64,000 nt of DNA, from NCBI RefSeq assembly GCF_025961475.1, contig NZ_JAOQNS010000005.1, positions 349,048 through 413,047 of the forward strand. Direction: 5' to 3'. The position numbers were made by a program, and so were the translations under genes. The stretch's first letter is position 1; every line of letters begins with the position of its first letter. Under the pieces are notes generated by a model. It was not told where the DNA came from. It did no database searches and was given only the letters and a program-made list of their open reading frames with translations. The DNA is from Rhodobium gokarnense (GTDB lineage Bacteria > Pseudomonadota > Alphaproteobacteria > Rhizobiales > Rhodobiaceae). Shown here piece by piece: positions 20,936 through 28,423 of the stretch.

Positions 20936-22165
20936 ATGCACCAGACGACGCTTGCCCGCAGCACCTTGAGCTGGACGGCGTATCATTCGCTCGCCGACTG
21001 CGCCGCGCTCTGGTGCGACTTCCAGAAGCGCGCGATCCGCACGCCCTACCAGCGCTTCGAATGGCTGAACAGCTGGATGGAGACCTTCGGGCGGCGCGAC
21101 GGCACCGAGCCGCTGATCCTCGTAGGCTTTGAGGGCGACAATCCGCGAATCCTGTTGCCGCTCGCCGTCGACCGGGAACTCGGCGCACGGCGCCTCACCT
21201 GGCTCGCCGGCGACTGGTGCGACTACGCCATGCCGCTGATCGCCCCGGAACTGGCCGAAGCGCTGACGGATGGCGACGTCGCGGCGATCTGGCGAACCGT
21301 CGCGGAGATCGCCGACGGCGCCGATTATCTGCTGCTTGAGCGGCAGCCGCTAAACCTCGGCGACTTCGACAACCCCTTCGCGCGCTATGATGCCCGGCCC
21401 TTCACCTCCAAGGCCTATGCGCTTCGCATCGGCGGCGACTGGGAGAGCTTCTACGAGCGCATGCACAGCACCAAGTCGCGGCGGCGCCTGCGCGACAAGG
21501 AAAAGCGCATCAAGCGCTGCGGCGAGATCGCCTTCCGCAGGCTTTCCGGCGCCACCGAAATCCACGGCGCGGTCGGCGAACTCCTTGACTGGAAGGTGGC
21601 GCAGATCCTGGAGCGCGGCGCCTTCAACCCGTTCGACGACACCACCAGCGACATGTTCCTTGCCCATGTGCTGACGAGCGCGCCGGAGTTCGTCCGGTTC
21701 TACGCGCTGGAGGTCGGCGGCAAGATGGCCGCGGCGGCGATCGGCCTCGTCGACGGCAAGACGATCTCCATCTTCCAGCTCGCCTACGGGCCGGGTCCCT
21801 GCGCGCGCTATTCGCCGGGCCGTATCCTGATTCACAAGGTGATGAAGGCGGCGATCGAGGAGAAGCTGGAGATTTTCGACTTCTCGCTCGGCGACGAAGG
21901 CTACAAGCTGGATGTGTGCGACATCCATGTGGAGATGATGCAGACCTCGCACGCCATGACCGCGAGCGGCTGGCTGCCGGCGACCCTGCACACCGCCAAG
22001 AGCATTGCCAAGCGGCGGGTCAAGGCCTCCGAACGCCTGACGGCGGCGACCTTCGCCGTCAACCGCGCCGTCCACCGGCTCGGCTTTTCCGCGGTCGGGC
22101 GCGTGCGCAGCGACATCGATCCGGAACCGCCGACCACGAAGGCGCCGGTCAGCGCGCAATCCTAG
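20936..22165 (+). CDS. GNAT family acetyltransferase (CelD/BioF2-like)
   Basis: The 409-residue protein resembles the CelD-like acetyltransferases (Acetyltransf_6), often associated with exopolysaccharide or cellulose synthesis. The core GNAT region spans about residues 170-330 (SFYERMHSTKSRRRLRDKE, KMAAAAIGLVDGKTISIFQLAY, RYSPGRILIHKVMKAAIEE, IFDFSLGDEGYKLDVCD). No signal peptide or membrane segment is seen, so it is cytoplasmic. The start at 20936 follows an AGGAT ribosome site. Substrate is unknown; no glycosyltransferase lies next to it. Confidence 0.82.
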   Translation: MHQTTLARSTLSWTAYHSLADCAALWCDFQKRAIRTPYQRFEWLNSWMETFGRRDGTEPLILVGFEGDNPRILLPLAVDRELGARRLTWLAGDWCDYAMPLIAPELAEALTDGDVAAIWRTVAEIADGADYLLLERQPLNLGDFDNPFARYDARPFTSKAYALRIGGDWESFYERMHSTKSRRRLRDKEKRIKRCGEIAFRRLSGATEIHGAVGELLDWKVAQILERGAFNPFDDTTSDMFLAHVLTSAPEFVRFYALEVGGKMAAAAIGLVDGKTISIFQLAYGPGPCARYSPGRILIHKVMKAAIEEKLEIFDFSLGDEGYKLDVCDIHVEMMQTSHAMTASGWLPATLHTAKSIAKRRVKASERLTAATFAVNRAVHRLGFSAVGRVRSDIDPEPPTTKAPVSAQS

Positions 22166-22208
22166 ACGACCTTGATCGGCGACGACGGACCGGCATAGTC
22201 TTGGTCCG

Positions 22209-22799
22209 ATGGACGGGTTTGCGAAGAGCCCGGAGCGAGGCGGCGCCGGAGATCATTTGCCCCAGGCTGAAGACATCGAGGAGCTGCTTTCGCGGACCGC
22301 GCTCGGCGACCGGGACGCCTTTCGCCTGCTCTACGTGCACACCTCGGCGAAACTTTTCGGCGTTTGCCTCCGTTTGCTGAAAGACAAGGCCCGGGCCGAA
22401 GACGCGCTGCAGGAGGTCTATGTCAAGATCTGGTCCAACGCTTCGAAATACGCCCCATCCGGCTACAGCCCGATTTCCTGGCTGGTGGCGGTCGCCCGCA
22501 ACCATGTCATCGACATCCTCAGGGCGGCGAAGCCGGAAGCGGTCGATATCGACGACGTGCCGGACGCGGCCGACGACGGGCCGACGCCGGAGCAGGTGTC
22601 GGAACGCCGCTCGACCCGCCGGGCGATCGAGGACTGCCTCGACGAACTGGACCATGCTGCGGCGGAGGCCGTGCGCAGCGCCTATCTCGACGGCGACAGC
22701 TACCGGGAACTGGCCGAGCGCCAGGATGTGCCGCTCAACACCATGCGAACGCGGCTCAGGCGCAGCCTGATGAAACTGAGAGACTGCCTGGAACGATGA
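22209..22799 (+). CDS. ECF sigma factor, SigK-like
   Basis: A 196-residue extracytoplasmic-function sigma factor. Region 2 is seen in ARAEDALQEVYVKIWSN through ISWLVAVARNHVIDILR, and region 4 in YLDGDSYRELAERQDVPLNTMRTRLRRSL. Its stop codon overlaps the start of an RskA-type anti-sigma gene (ATGA, 22796-22799), the standard arrangement for a translationally coupled pair. With the fasciclin gene downstream it recalls the SigK-RskA-fasciclin arrangement known from mycobacteria, although here in a proteobacterium. Activation by release from the membrane anti-sigma factor is expected. Confidence 0.9.
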   Translation: MDGFAKSPERGGAGDHLPQAEDIEELLSRTALGDRDAFRLLYVHTSAKLFGVCLRLLKDKARAEDALQEVYVKIWSNASKYAPSGYSPISWLVAVARNHVIDILRAAKPEAVDIDDVPDAADDGPTPEQVSERRSTRRAIEDCLDELDHAAAEAVRSAYLDGDSYRELAERQDVPLNTMRTRLRRSLMKLRDCLER

Positions 22800-23494
22800 G
22801 TGCTGGCGACGACAAACGGCGGAAGGACGACGCGGCGATTGCCGAATACGCGCTCGGCGTGCTGCCGGCCGAGGAGCGCGCCGCCCTTTCCCGCCGGCTC
22901 CAGGACGAGCCGGACCTCCAGGCCGACTTGCGCGCCTGGGAGGAGCGGTTCGCGCCGGTCGCCGACGAGGTGGTGCCGGTCGCACCGCCGGCCGAGACGC
23001 TGTCGCGGATCGAGGATCGGCTGTTCGGCGCACCGGCACAGAAGCCCGGCATTGCCAGAAGAACCCTTCTCCTCTGGCAGGGCCTCAGCGCCGTGTCGCT
23101 CGCCGCCCTGGTGGTTGTCGCGGCGTTGTTCCTGACGCAGCCCGGACCGCGCGAGGCCGGCCCGACCTATGTTTCCGAACTCACCGCCGAGGACAAGGCG
23201 TTCCACCTGGTCGCGCTCTATGACGGCGAAGAGGGCGTCCTGCGCCTTCACCGCACGACCGGGGCACCCGCGGGCGGGCACGATTTCGAGCTGTGGCTGA
23301 TCGAAGGGGGTAACGCCCCGATCTCGCTCGGCCTGGTGCCGCGCGATCCGGCCGGCCGGCTCACCATCCCCGGCGAGCTTGCCGGACGGCTTTCCGGCGC
23401 GACGCTCGCCGTCAGCGACGAGCCGGCAGGCGGCTCGCCCACCGGCGCTCCCACGGGACCGGTCGTTGCCACCGGGGCGATCACGCCGATCTGA
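22796..23494 (+). CDS. RskA-like membrane anti-sigma factor
   Basis: The 232-residue protein has a cytoplasmic N-terminal anti-sigma segment (AIAEYALGVLPAEERAALSRRL), one membrane helix (around residues 92-115, LSAVSLAALVVVAALFL), and a C-terminal extracytoplasmic RskA domain (YVSELTAEDKAFHLVALYDG, GHDFELWLIEGGNAPISLG). It lacks the HxxxCxxC zinc motif of ZAS-type anti-sigma factors. It overlaps the sigma gene by four bases and should sequester it at the inner membrane. The C-terminal Pro/Gly/Thr-rich tail is typical of this family. Confidence 0.9.
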   Translation: MSAGDDKRRKDDAAIAEYALGVLPAEERAALSRRLQDEPDLQADLRAWEERFAPVADEVVPVAPPAETLSRIEDRLFGAPAQKPGIARRTLLLWQGLSAVSLAALVVVAALFLTQPGPREAGPTYVSELTAEDKAFHLVALYDGEEGVLRLHRTTGAPAGGHDFELWLIEGGNAPISLGLVPRDPAGRLTIPGELAGRLSGATLAVSDEPAGGSPTGAPTGPVVATGAITPI

Positions 23495-23608
23495 TCGGGT
23501 GTGATCGGCCCCATAGATATTTTTCCGTATTCCCCGAAACTTTTTTGAAAAGCGCTCCGTTGCTTGGCCTGTCCCACGAACGAGGACGTCAAACCAAGGA
23601 GCCACTAC

Positions 23609-24169
23609 ATGACTTCCAAGACCACCTCGATTTTCGCCGCTGCCGGTCTGGCACTTTCGCTCACCGCCGGTGCCGCGCTCGCCGACAACCCGATGGTCGG
23701 CGGCGCGCCGATGTACGCGAACAAGAACATCGTGGAGAACGCGGTCAACTCCAAGGACCACGAGACGCTGGTCGCCGCCGTCAAGGCCGCCGGTCTCGTC
23801 GAGACGCTGCAGGGCAAGGGCCCGTTCACCGTCTTTGCGCCGACCGATGAGGCCTTCGAGATGCTGCCGGACGGCACCGTCGAGACGCTCCTGAAGCCCG
23901 AGAACAAGGACCAGCTCACCAAGATCCTGACCTGCCATGTGGTCGCCGCGGACGCCATGTCCGACGCCATCAAGAAGATGGTCGCCGACGATGGCGGCAT
24001 GCATCCGGTCAAGACCGTGGGCGGCTGCGAGTTCACCGCCATGACCAAGGACGGCAAGATCATGATCAAGGACGGCCAGGGCAATGTCGCCACCGTCACG
24101 ATCGCCGACGTCGAACAGTCGAACGGCGTCATCCACGTCATCGACCACGTGCTTCTGCCGGCCTCGTAA
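23609..24169 (+). CDS. secreted fasciclin (FAS1) domain protein
   Basis: A 186-residue protein with a Sec signal peptide (MTSKTTSIFAAAGLALSLTA, cleavage around ALA-DNP) and a single FAS1 domain. Diagnostic stretches are DHETLVAAVKAAGLVETL, GPFTVFAPTDEAFEMLP and the C-terminal NGVIHVIDHVLLP. FAS1 domains mediate adhesion or matrix contacts. ATG 23609 is preceded by AAGGAG. It sits 114 bp after the anti-sigma gene; in other bacteria fasciclin-like proteins are targets of SigK-type sigma factors, so it may be a regulon member. I could not identify a convincing ECF promoter in the gap. Confidence 0.9.
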   Translation: MTSKTTSIFAAAGLALSLTAGAALADNPMVGGAPMYANKNIVENAVNSKDHETLVAAVKAAGLVETLQGKGPFTVFAPTDEAFEMLPDGTVETLLKPENKDQLTKILTCHVVAADAMSDAIKKMVADDGGMHPVKTVGGCEFTAMTKDGKIMIKDGQGNVATVTIADVEQSNGVIHVIDHVLLPAS

Positions 24170-24181
24170 GGCGCCAGGACT

Positions 24182-24219
24182 GCGGCCCCGCCCCGATTTC
24201 TGCCGGCGCGCGGGGCCGC
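24182..24219 (+). terminator. GC-rich hairpin after fasciclin gene
   Basis: A perfect 10-bp stem, GCGGCCCCGC (24182-24191) with GCGGGGCCGC (24210-24219), starts 12 bases after the fasciclin stop codon. There is no T-tract, so it is either an imperfect terminator or an mRNA-stabilising hairpin. Confidence 0.4.
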
Positions 24220-24329
24220 GGCTCCCAATCTCACCGAAACGTGCTTCAGTGTTGAGGCGCTTCAGCGTTTCCACATGAGGGTCACGCATCCTATTTAAGG
24301 CCAAAGACGTTCAACGGAGGTATTTGCTC

Positions 24330-24827
24330 ATGAAACGCCGCGAGTTTCTGATTGTCGGCGGCGCCGTCGTCGCGGCAGCGGCCGGCAGTTTTGCCTATCT
24401 CGGCGGGTCCTTCGCCGAGGAAAAGGGTGTGGAGGGGAACTTCGAGATCACGAAGACGCCGGAGGAATGGCGCGCGGAGCTGACCGAGGCGGAATTCGCC
24501 GTCCTTCGCGAAGAAGATACGGAGCGCGCCTACACCAGCGACCTTCTCAAGGAAAAGCGCGAAGGCACCTATGTCTGTGCCGGCTGCGCGCTGCCGCTCT
24601 ATTCGTCCGAGACCAAGTTCGACAGCGGAACCGGCTGGCCAAGCTTTTATGCGGCCATCGACGGCGCGGTTGGCACGAAGGAGGACAACTCCCTGTTCAT
24701 GACGCGCACCGAAGTCCATTGCCGACGCTGCGGCGGCCATCTCGGCCACATTTTTGATGACGGCCCGCCGCCGACCGGCAAGCGCCACTGCATCAACGGC
24801 GTCGCGCTGGATTTTGAGGCGGCGTAG
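24330..24827 (+). CDS. msrB: Tat-exported methionine sulfoxide reductase B
   Basis: The 165-residue enzyme reduces methionine-R-sulfoxide residues. MsrB signatures are all present: two zinc CxxC pairs (CAGCALPLY and CRRCGGHLGH), GTGWPSFYAAI, and the catalytic GKRHCINGVALDF with the resolving/nucleophilic Cys. The N-terminus MKRREFLIVGGAVVAAAAG has a twin-arginine motif, implying a periplasmic, folded-exported repair enzyme rather than the usual cytoplasmic form. GGAGG sits nine bases before ATG 24330. It follows the sigma/anti-sigma/fasciclin genes and could belong to the same envelope-stress response. Confidence 0.93.
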   Translation: MKRREFLIVGGAVVAAAAGSFAYLGGSFAEEKGVEGNFEITKTPEEWRAELTEAEFAVLREEDTERAYTSDLLKEKREGTYVCAGCALPLYSSETKFDSGTGWPSFYAAIDGAVGTKEDNSLFMTRTEVHCRRCGGHLGHIFDDGPPPTGKRHCINGVALDFEAA

Positions 24828-24854
24828 GGCGCGTTCGCCCGAGCGAGCAGCAAA

Positions 24855-24942
24855 TGGATTGCCGCGTCGGCCTGACGGCCTCCTCGCAATGACGTTGAAA
24901 TAATTTAGAAAATCGTCATTGCGAGCGGAGCGAAGCAATCCA
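24855..24942. repeat. interspersed palindromic repeat between convergent genes
   Basis: Nested inverted arms: TGGATTGC (24855-24862) pairs with GCAATCCA (24935-24942), and CGCAATGACG (24885-24894) pairs with CGTCATTGCG (24914-24923). The AT-rich centre contains TTGAAATAATTTAGAA. It could fold as a large hairpin that terminates both convergent genes (msrB and the FAD enzyme). Related modules occur in the 18.4-18.85 kb repeats and near 63880. Confidence 0.7.
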
Positions 24943-24957
24943 GTCCGGAGGCGCGGT

Positions 24958-27405
24958 CTACGCCCTCACCCGCTCCATCTTCGGGTCGTAGAGCGGCTTC
25001 AACGACGCCTCTGCACCCACCCGGGTGCCGGCGATGTCGATCTCGTAAGATGAGCCAAGGACGTCGGCGGCGCTCTCGCCCTTGCACGGCACGTAGCCGA
25101 GGCCGATGGCGGCGCCGAGGTGGTGGCCGTAGGCGCCGGAGGTCAGGTGGCCGACCACCACGCCGTCCCGAAGGATCGGCTCGTTGTGGTAGAGGAGCGG
25201 CTCGGGATCTTTGAGCCGGAACTGCACCAGCCGGCGTGACAGCCCCTCCTCCCGCTTTTTCAGCACCGCGTCGCGGCCGATGAAGTCGCCCTTTTCCGTC
25301 TTCACGGCGAAGCCGAGGCCAGCTTCCAGCACATGGTCCTCGTCGGTGATGTCGTGGCCGAAATGGCGGAACGCCTTTTCCAGCCGGCAACTGTCGAGGG
25401 CATGCATACCGCAGAGCGTCAAGCCGTGCGCCCTCCCCGCCTCCTCCAGAACCTCGAAGACATGGGCCGCCTGGTCGGTGGAGACATAGATCTCCCAGCC
25501 GAGTTCGCCGACATAGGTGATGCGGTGGGCGCGGGCCATCGCCATGCCGATCTCGATCTCCCGCATCGTCCCGAAGGGATGGGCCGCGTTGGAGAAATCG
25601 TTCGGCGAGACGACCTTCATCACCTTGCGCGCGTTCGGCCCCATCAACGCCAGCACGGCCTCCGATGACGTCATGTCGGTGATCACCACATGGGCGTCGC
25701 CATCAAGGTGCCGGCGCAACCAGGCGAGATCGCGGATGATAGTGGCTCCGGGAACGATGAGGAGGAAGGCAGTCTCTGAGAGCCTTGTAACGGTCAGGTC
25801 GCATTCGATCCCGCCGCGCGGGTTCAGCATCTGGGTGTAGACGATGCGGCCCGGTTCCACGTCGATAATGCCGGCACAGATCCGGTCGAGGAAGCGGCAG
25901 GCGTCGCGGCCCTCCACCCGGATCTTGCCGAAGGAGGTCATGTCGAAAAGGCCGGCGGCCTCGCGCACGGCGCTGTGCTCGCGGGCGCTGTTGGCGAACC
26001 AGTTCTGGCGCTTCCAGGAATAGCGGTATTCGGGTGTCTCGCCCTCCCCAGCGAACCAGTTGGCGCGCTCCCAGCCGGCCATCTCGCCGAAGGCGGCACC
26101 GCGCGCCTTCAGGTGCTCGTGCAGCGGCGAGCGGCGCAGGCCCCTTGCGGTCGCCGGCTGGCGATAGGGGAAGTGGTCGGCGAAGAGGAGACCGAGGGTC
26201 TCTGTCACGCGTTCCTTGAGGTAGGCGCGATTGGCCTGGAACGGCTGGGCGCGGCGAATGTCGACGTCCCACAAATCGAAGGGCGGCGTGCCGTCGTCGA
26301 TCCAGTGGGCGAGCGCCATACCGGCGCCGCCGGAGGACGCAATGCCGATGGAGTTGTAGCCGGCGGCGACGAAATAGCCGGCGAGTTCCGGCGCCTCGCC
26401 GAGATAGTAGCGGTCGTCGGGCGTGAAGCTTTCCGGGCCGTTGAAGAATGTGTGGATGCCGGCCTCGGCGAGCATCGGCAGGCGGGAAACGGCCATATCG
26501 AGGATCGGCTCGAAGTGGTCGAAGTCCTCCGGCAACTGGTCGAAGCAGAAATCGGCCGGGATGCCGTCCATGCCCCAGGGCTTGGCGACCGGCTCGAAGG
26601 CGCCGACCAGCATCTTTCCGGCGTCCTCCTTGTAGTAGGCGTGCTCGTCCGGCACGCGCAGCACCGGAAGCGGCGGCAGGCCGTCGATGGACTCGGTGAC
26701 CAGATAGAAGTGCTCGCAGGCGTGCAGCGGCAGGGTGACGCCGGAGCCTGCAGCAAGATCGCGCGCCCACATGCCCGCGCAGTTGACGACGACGTCCGCC
26801 GCGATGTGATGCGGTTCGCCGTCTTTCTCGCAGGTGACGCCGACGACGCGTTTGCCGTTGCTGAGGACTTCGGCGACGGCGACATCTTCGAAGACCTTCA
26901 CACCGTTGTTGCGGGCGCCTTTCGCCAGGGCCATCGCCACATTGGCGGGATCGCACTGGCCGTCGCCGGGAAGGTGGATCGCCGCGGTGGCGCCCTCGGC
27001 GTTGAGGTGGGGATAGAGTTCGGCGAGGCGTTCGGGCGAGATCTCGTCGGCCTCGACCCCGAAGGCGCGGGCGAAGGCCGCCTGGCGCAGCAATTCCTCG
27101 CGGCGCTCCTCGGTCAGCGCGACGGTGATCGAACCGTTGCGCCGCATGCCGGTGGCGATGCCGGTCTCTTCTTCCAGGCGCTCGTAGAGGTCGGCGGAGT
27201 ATTTGGCGAGCCGGGTCAGGTTCGGCGAGGCGCGGAGCTGGCCGATGAGGCCGGCGGCATGCCACGTCGTGCCCGAGGTCAGCTTCTTGCGCTCCAGCAG
27301 CACCACGTCCTGCCAGCCGAGCTTTGCCAGGTGATAGGCGATCGAGCAGCCGGAGACGCCGCCCCCGATGATGACGGCGCGGGCCTTTTGCGGCAGGTCG
27401 GCCAT
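24958..27405 (-). CDS. dimethylglycine/sarcosine dehydrogenase-like FAD-GcvT fusion enzyme
   Basis: An 815-residue enzyme with an N-terminal FAD-dependent oxidoreductase (DAO) domain (VIIGGGVSGCSIAYHLAKLG at residues ~11-30, then SGTTWHAAGLIGQ) and a C-terminal GcvT/aminomethyltransferase half (about residues 420-815; KIRVEGRDACRFLDRICAG, GELGWEIYVSTDQAAHVFE). This architecture is that of dimethylglycine dehydrogenase and relatives, which demethylate N-methyl amino acids and pass the one-carbon unit to tetrahydrofolate. ATG 27405 has AAGGAG upstream. A divergent-organised XRE-cupin regulator lies 50 bp upstream on the same strand, likely its dedicated regulator. Precise substrate (dimethylglycine, sarcosine or another methylamine) is unresolved. 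Confidence 0.88.
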   Translation of the reverse strand: MADLPQKARAVIIGGGVSGCSIAYHLAKLGWQDVVLLERKKLTSGTTWHAAGLIGQLRASPNLTRLAKYSADLYERLEEETGIATGMRRNGSITVALTEERREELLRQAAFARAFGVEADEISPERLAELYPHLNAEGATAAIHLPGDGQCDPANVAMALAKGARNNGVKVFEDVAVAEVLSNGKRVVGVTCEKDGEPHHIAADVVVNCAGMWARDLAAGSGVTLPLHACEHFYLVTESIDGLPPLPVLRVPDEHAYYKEDAGKMLVGAFEPVAKPWGMDGIPADFCFDQLPEDFDHFEPILDMAVSRLPMLAEAGIHTFFNGPESFTPDDRYYLGEAPELAGYFVAAGYNSIGIASSGGAGMALAHWIDDGTPPFDLWDVDIRRAQPFQANRAYLKERVTETLGLLFADHFPYRQPATARGLRRSPLHEHLKARGAAFGEMAGWERANWFAGEGETPEYRYSWKRQNWFANSAREHSAVREAAGLFDMTSFGKIRVEGRDACRFLDRICAGIIDVEPGRIVYTQMLNPRGGIECDLTVTRLSETAFLLIVPGATIIRDLAWLRRHLDGDAHVVITDMTSSEAVLALMGPNARKVMKVVSPNDFSNAAHPFGTMREIEIGMAMARAHRITYVGELGWEIYVSTDQAAHVFEVLEEAGRAHGLTLCGMHALDSCRLEKAFRHFGHDITDEDHVLEAGLGFAVKTEKGDFIGRDAVLKKREEGLSRRLVQFRLKDPEPLLYHNEPILRDGVVVGHLTSGAYGHHLGAAIGLGYVPCKGESAADVLGSSYEIDIAGTRVGAEASLKPLYDPKMERVRA

Positions 27406-27455
27406 GGGAGACTCCTTGAAGGGGAGACCAGACTGGGATGGCGGACCCTGCCGGG

Positions 27456-28058
27456 TCAATAGACCGGCGGCGAGCAGACCCAGAAGATGACCGTTTCCCG
27501 CTTGCCGGGGTTGCGCCAGCGGGTCGGACGGTCGCGATACTGGAAGCTATCGCCGGCGCCGAGCCGGAAGGTGCGCTCGCCGATGCTCAGTTCCAGTTCG
27601 CCGGCAACGACGATGCCGCCGTCATTGGTCGGGCGGGCCGGCAGCGGACCGCTTTCCGTGCCGGGCGCGAAGACCGAGCGCAGCATCTCAAAGTCGCCGG
27701 AAAGGTCCGGCGACAGCAGCTCCTCGGTGAGGCCGGTCTCGGAGGTGCCGAGCTGCTGGCGGGCGCCGGCGCGCACGATGAGGCCGCGCTCCTCCGGAGG
27801 GGCATCCTCGTTGCGGAAGAAGAAGCTGATCGGCACGGAGAAGAACCGCGAGATGATCCTCAGATCGGCGATGGAGGCGCTGCCGAGGCCCCGCTCCACC
27901 TGGCTGAGCCAGCCGACGGAGCGCTTCAGCTCCGCAGCGAGTTCGGTCAGGGGTACCTTGCGGCTCTTGCGTAGCAGGCGGATATCCGCACCGACGCCGG
28001 ACTGTTCGGCACGCGGAGGGTCGGAAGCCGTTCCTTCCGTCCTGGAGGACCTACCCAA
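27456..28058 (-). CDS. XRE-cupin transcriptional regulator
   Basis: The 200-residue protein has an N-terminal XRE-type helix-turn-helix (IRLLRKSRKVPLTELAAELKRSVGWLSQVERG, residues ~26-57) and a C-terminal cupin sensor domain (GGIVVAGELELSIGERTF, GAGDSFQYRDRPTRWRNPG). Such proteins commonly regulate amine or amino-acid catabolic genes. No ATG is available in frame; the probable start is TTG at 28058, with GGAG 8 bases upstream. It lies just upstream of the dimethylglycine-dehydrogenase-like gene in the same direction. Two inverted repeats in its promoter region (28084-28097 and 28111-28125) are plausible autoregulatory operators. Confidence 0.88.
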   Translation of the reverse strand: MGRSSRTEGTASDPPRAEQSGVGADIRLLRKSRKVPLTELAAELKRSVGWLSQVERGLGSASIADLRIISRFFSVPISFFFRNEDAPPEERGLIVRAGARQQLGTSETGLTEELLSPDLSGDFEMLRSVFAPGTESGPLPARPTNDGGIVVAGELELSIGERTFRLGAGDSFQYRDRPTRWRNPGKRETVIFWVCSPPVY

Positions 28059-28083
28059 AATGTTACTCCGAAGTTGAATAAAT

Positions 28084-28097
28084 TGAAAATATTTTCA
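28084..28097. promoter_or_regulatory. perfect palindrome, putative XRE-cupin operator
   Basis: TGAAAATATTTTCA is a perfect 14-bp palindrome, centred about 32 bp upstream of the regulator's TTG start. It shares TGAAA/TTTCA half-sites with the neighbouring inverted repeat at 28111-28125. Confidence 0.5.
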
Positions 28098-28110
28098 TTC
28101 CTACTTTTTC

Positions 28111-28125
28111 TGAAATCAAATTTCA
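28111..28125. promoter_or_regulatory. second inverted repeat, putative operator
   Basis: TGAAAT-CAA-ATTTCA forms a 6-bp inverted repeat with a 3-base centre. Its half-sites match those of the palindrome at 28084-28097, about 28 bp away, as would fit cooperative binding by a dimeric regulator. Confidence 0.45.
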
Positions 28126-28423
28126 ATCCGTATCTTACATTATACGCATTTTGTATGACAGGTGATCACCGCATCCGCTCCACAGCAAAACACCACCACC
28201 GAGACGGGTTTCGAGCCGGCAACGGCATGTTTAACGCGTACAACCGCGCCGAAATGCACGATCCGACACGGAACAATTACAATTTTATCGATTTACAACG
28301 TAGAAAAGACACGAATTCAGCGAATAAATCGCATTTATTATTAGATGTAAACCAAAAACAGATAACCTTCATGTAACTAATATTCCATAACATGCCCAAA
28401 CAAATTGGGCCGAGTCTTCAGCA

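Larger units (their letters stand above)
28059..28423. other. AT-rich divergent promoter region
   Basis: The 365-bp gap between the XRE-cupin gene (minus) and the GGDEF-EAL gene (plus) is AT-rich and contains no credible gene. It holds two inverted repeats near the regulator side (listed separately). Near 28380-28423 AT-rich sequence could carry the promoter of the GGDEF-EAL gene, whose ATG has no strong ribosome site. Confidence 0.5.

Noticed and set aside
28162..28344. TGFEPATACLTR-like translation suggesting a degenerate tRNA in the 28.2 kb gap
   Set aside because: I tried to fold both strands: T-arm and anticodon stems have several mismatches and no acceptor stem is found, so it is not reported as a tRNA or tRNA fragment.
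28074..28376. 100-codon open frame in the AT-rich gap between the XRE-cupin and GGDEF-EAL genes
   Set aside because: No ribosome site, codon use typical of random AT-rich sequence, and it overlaps the putative operators.
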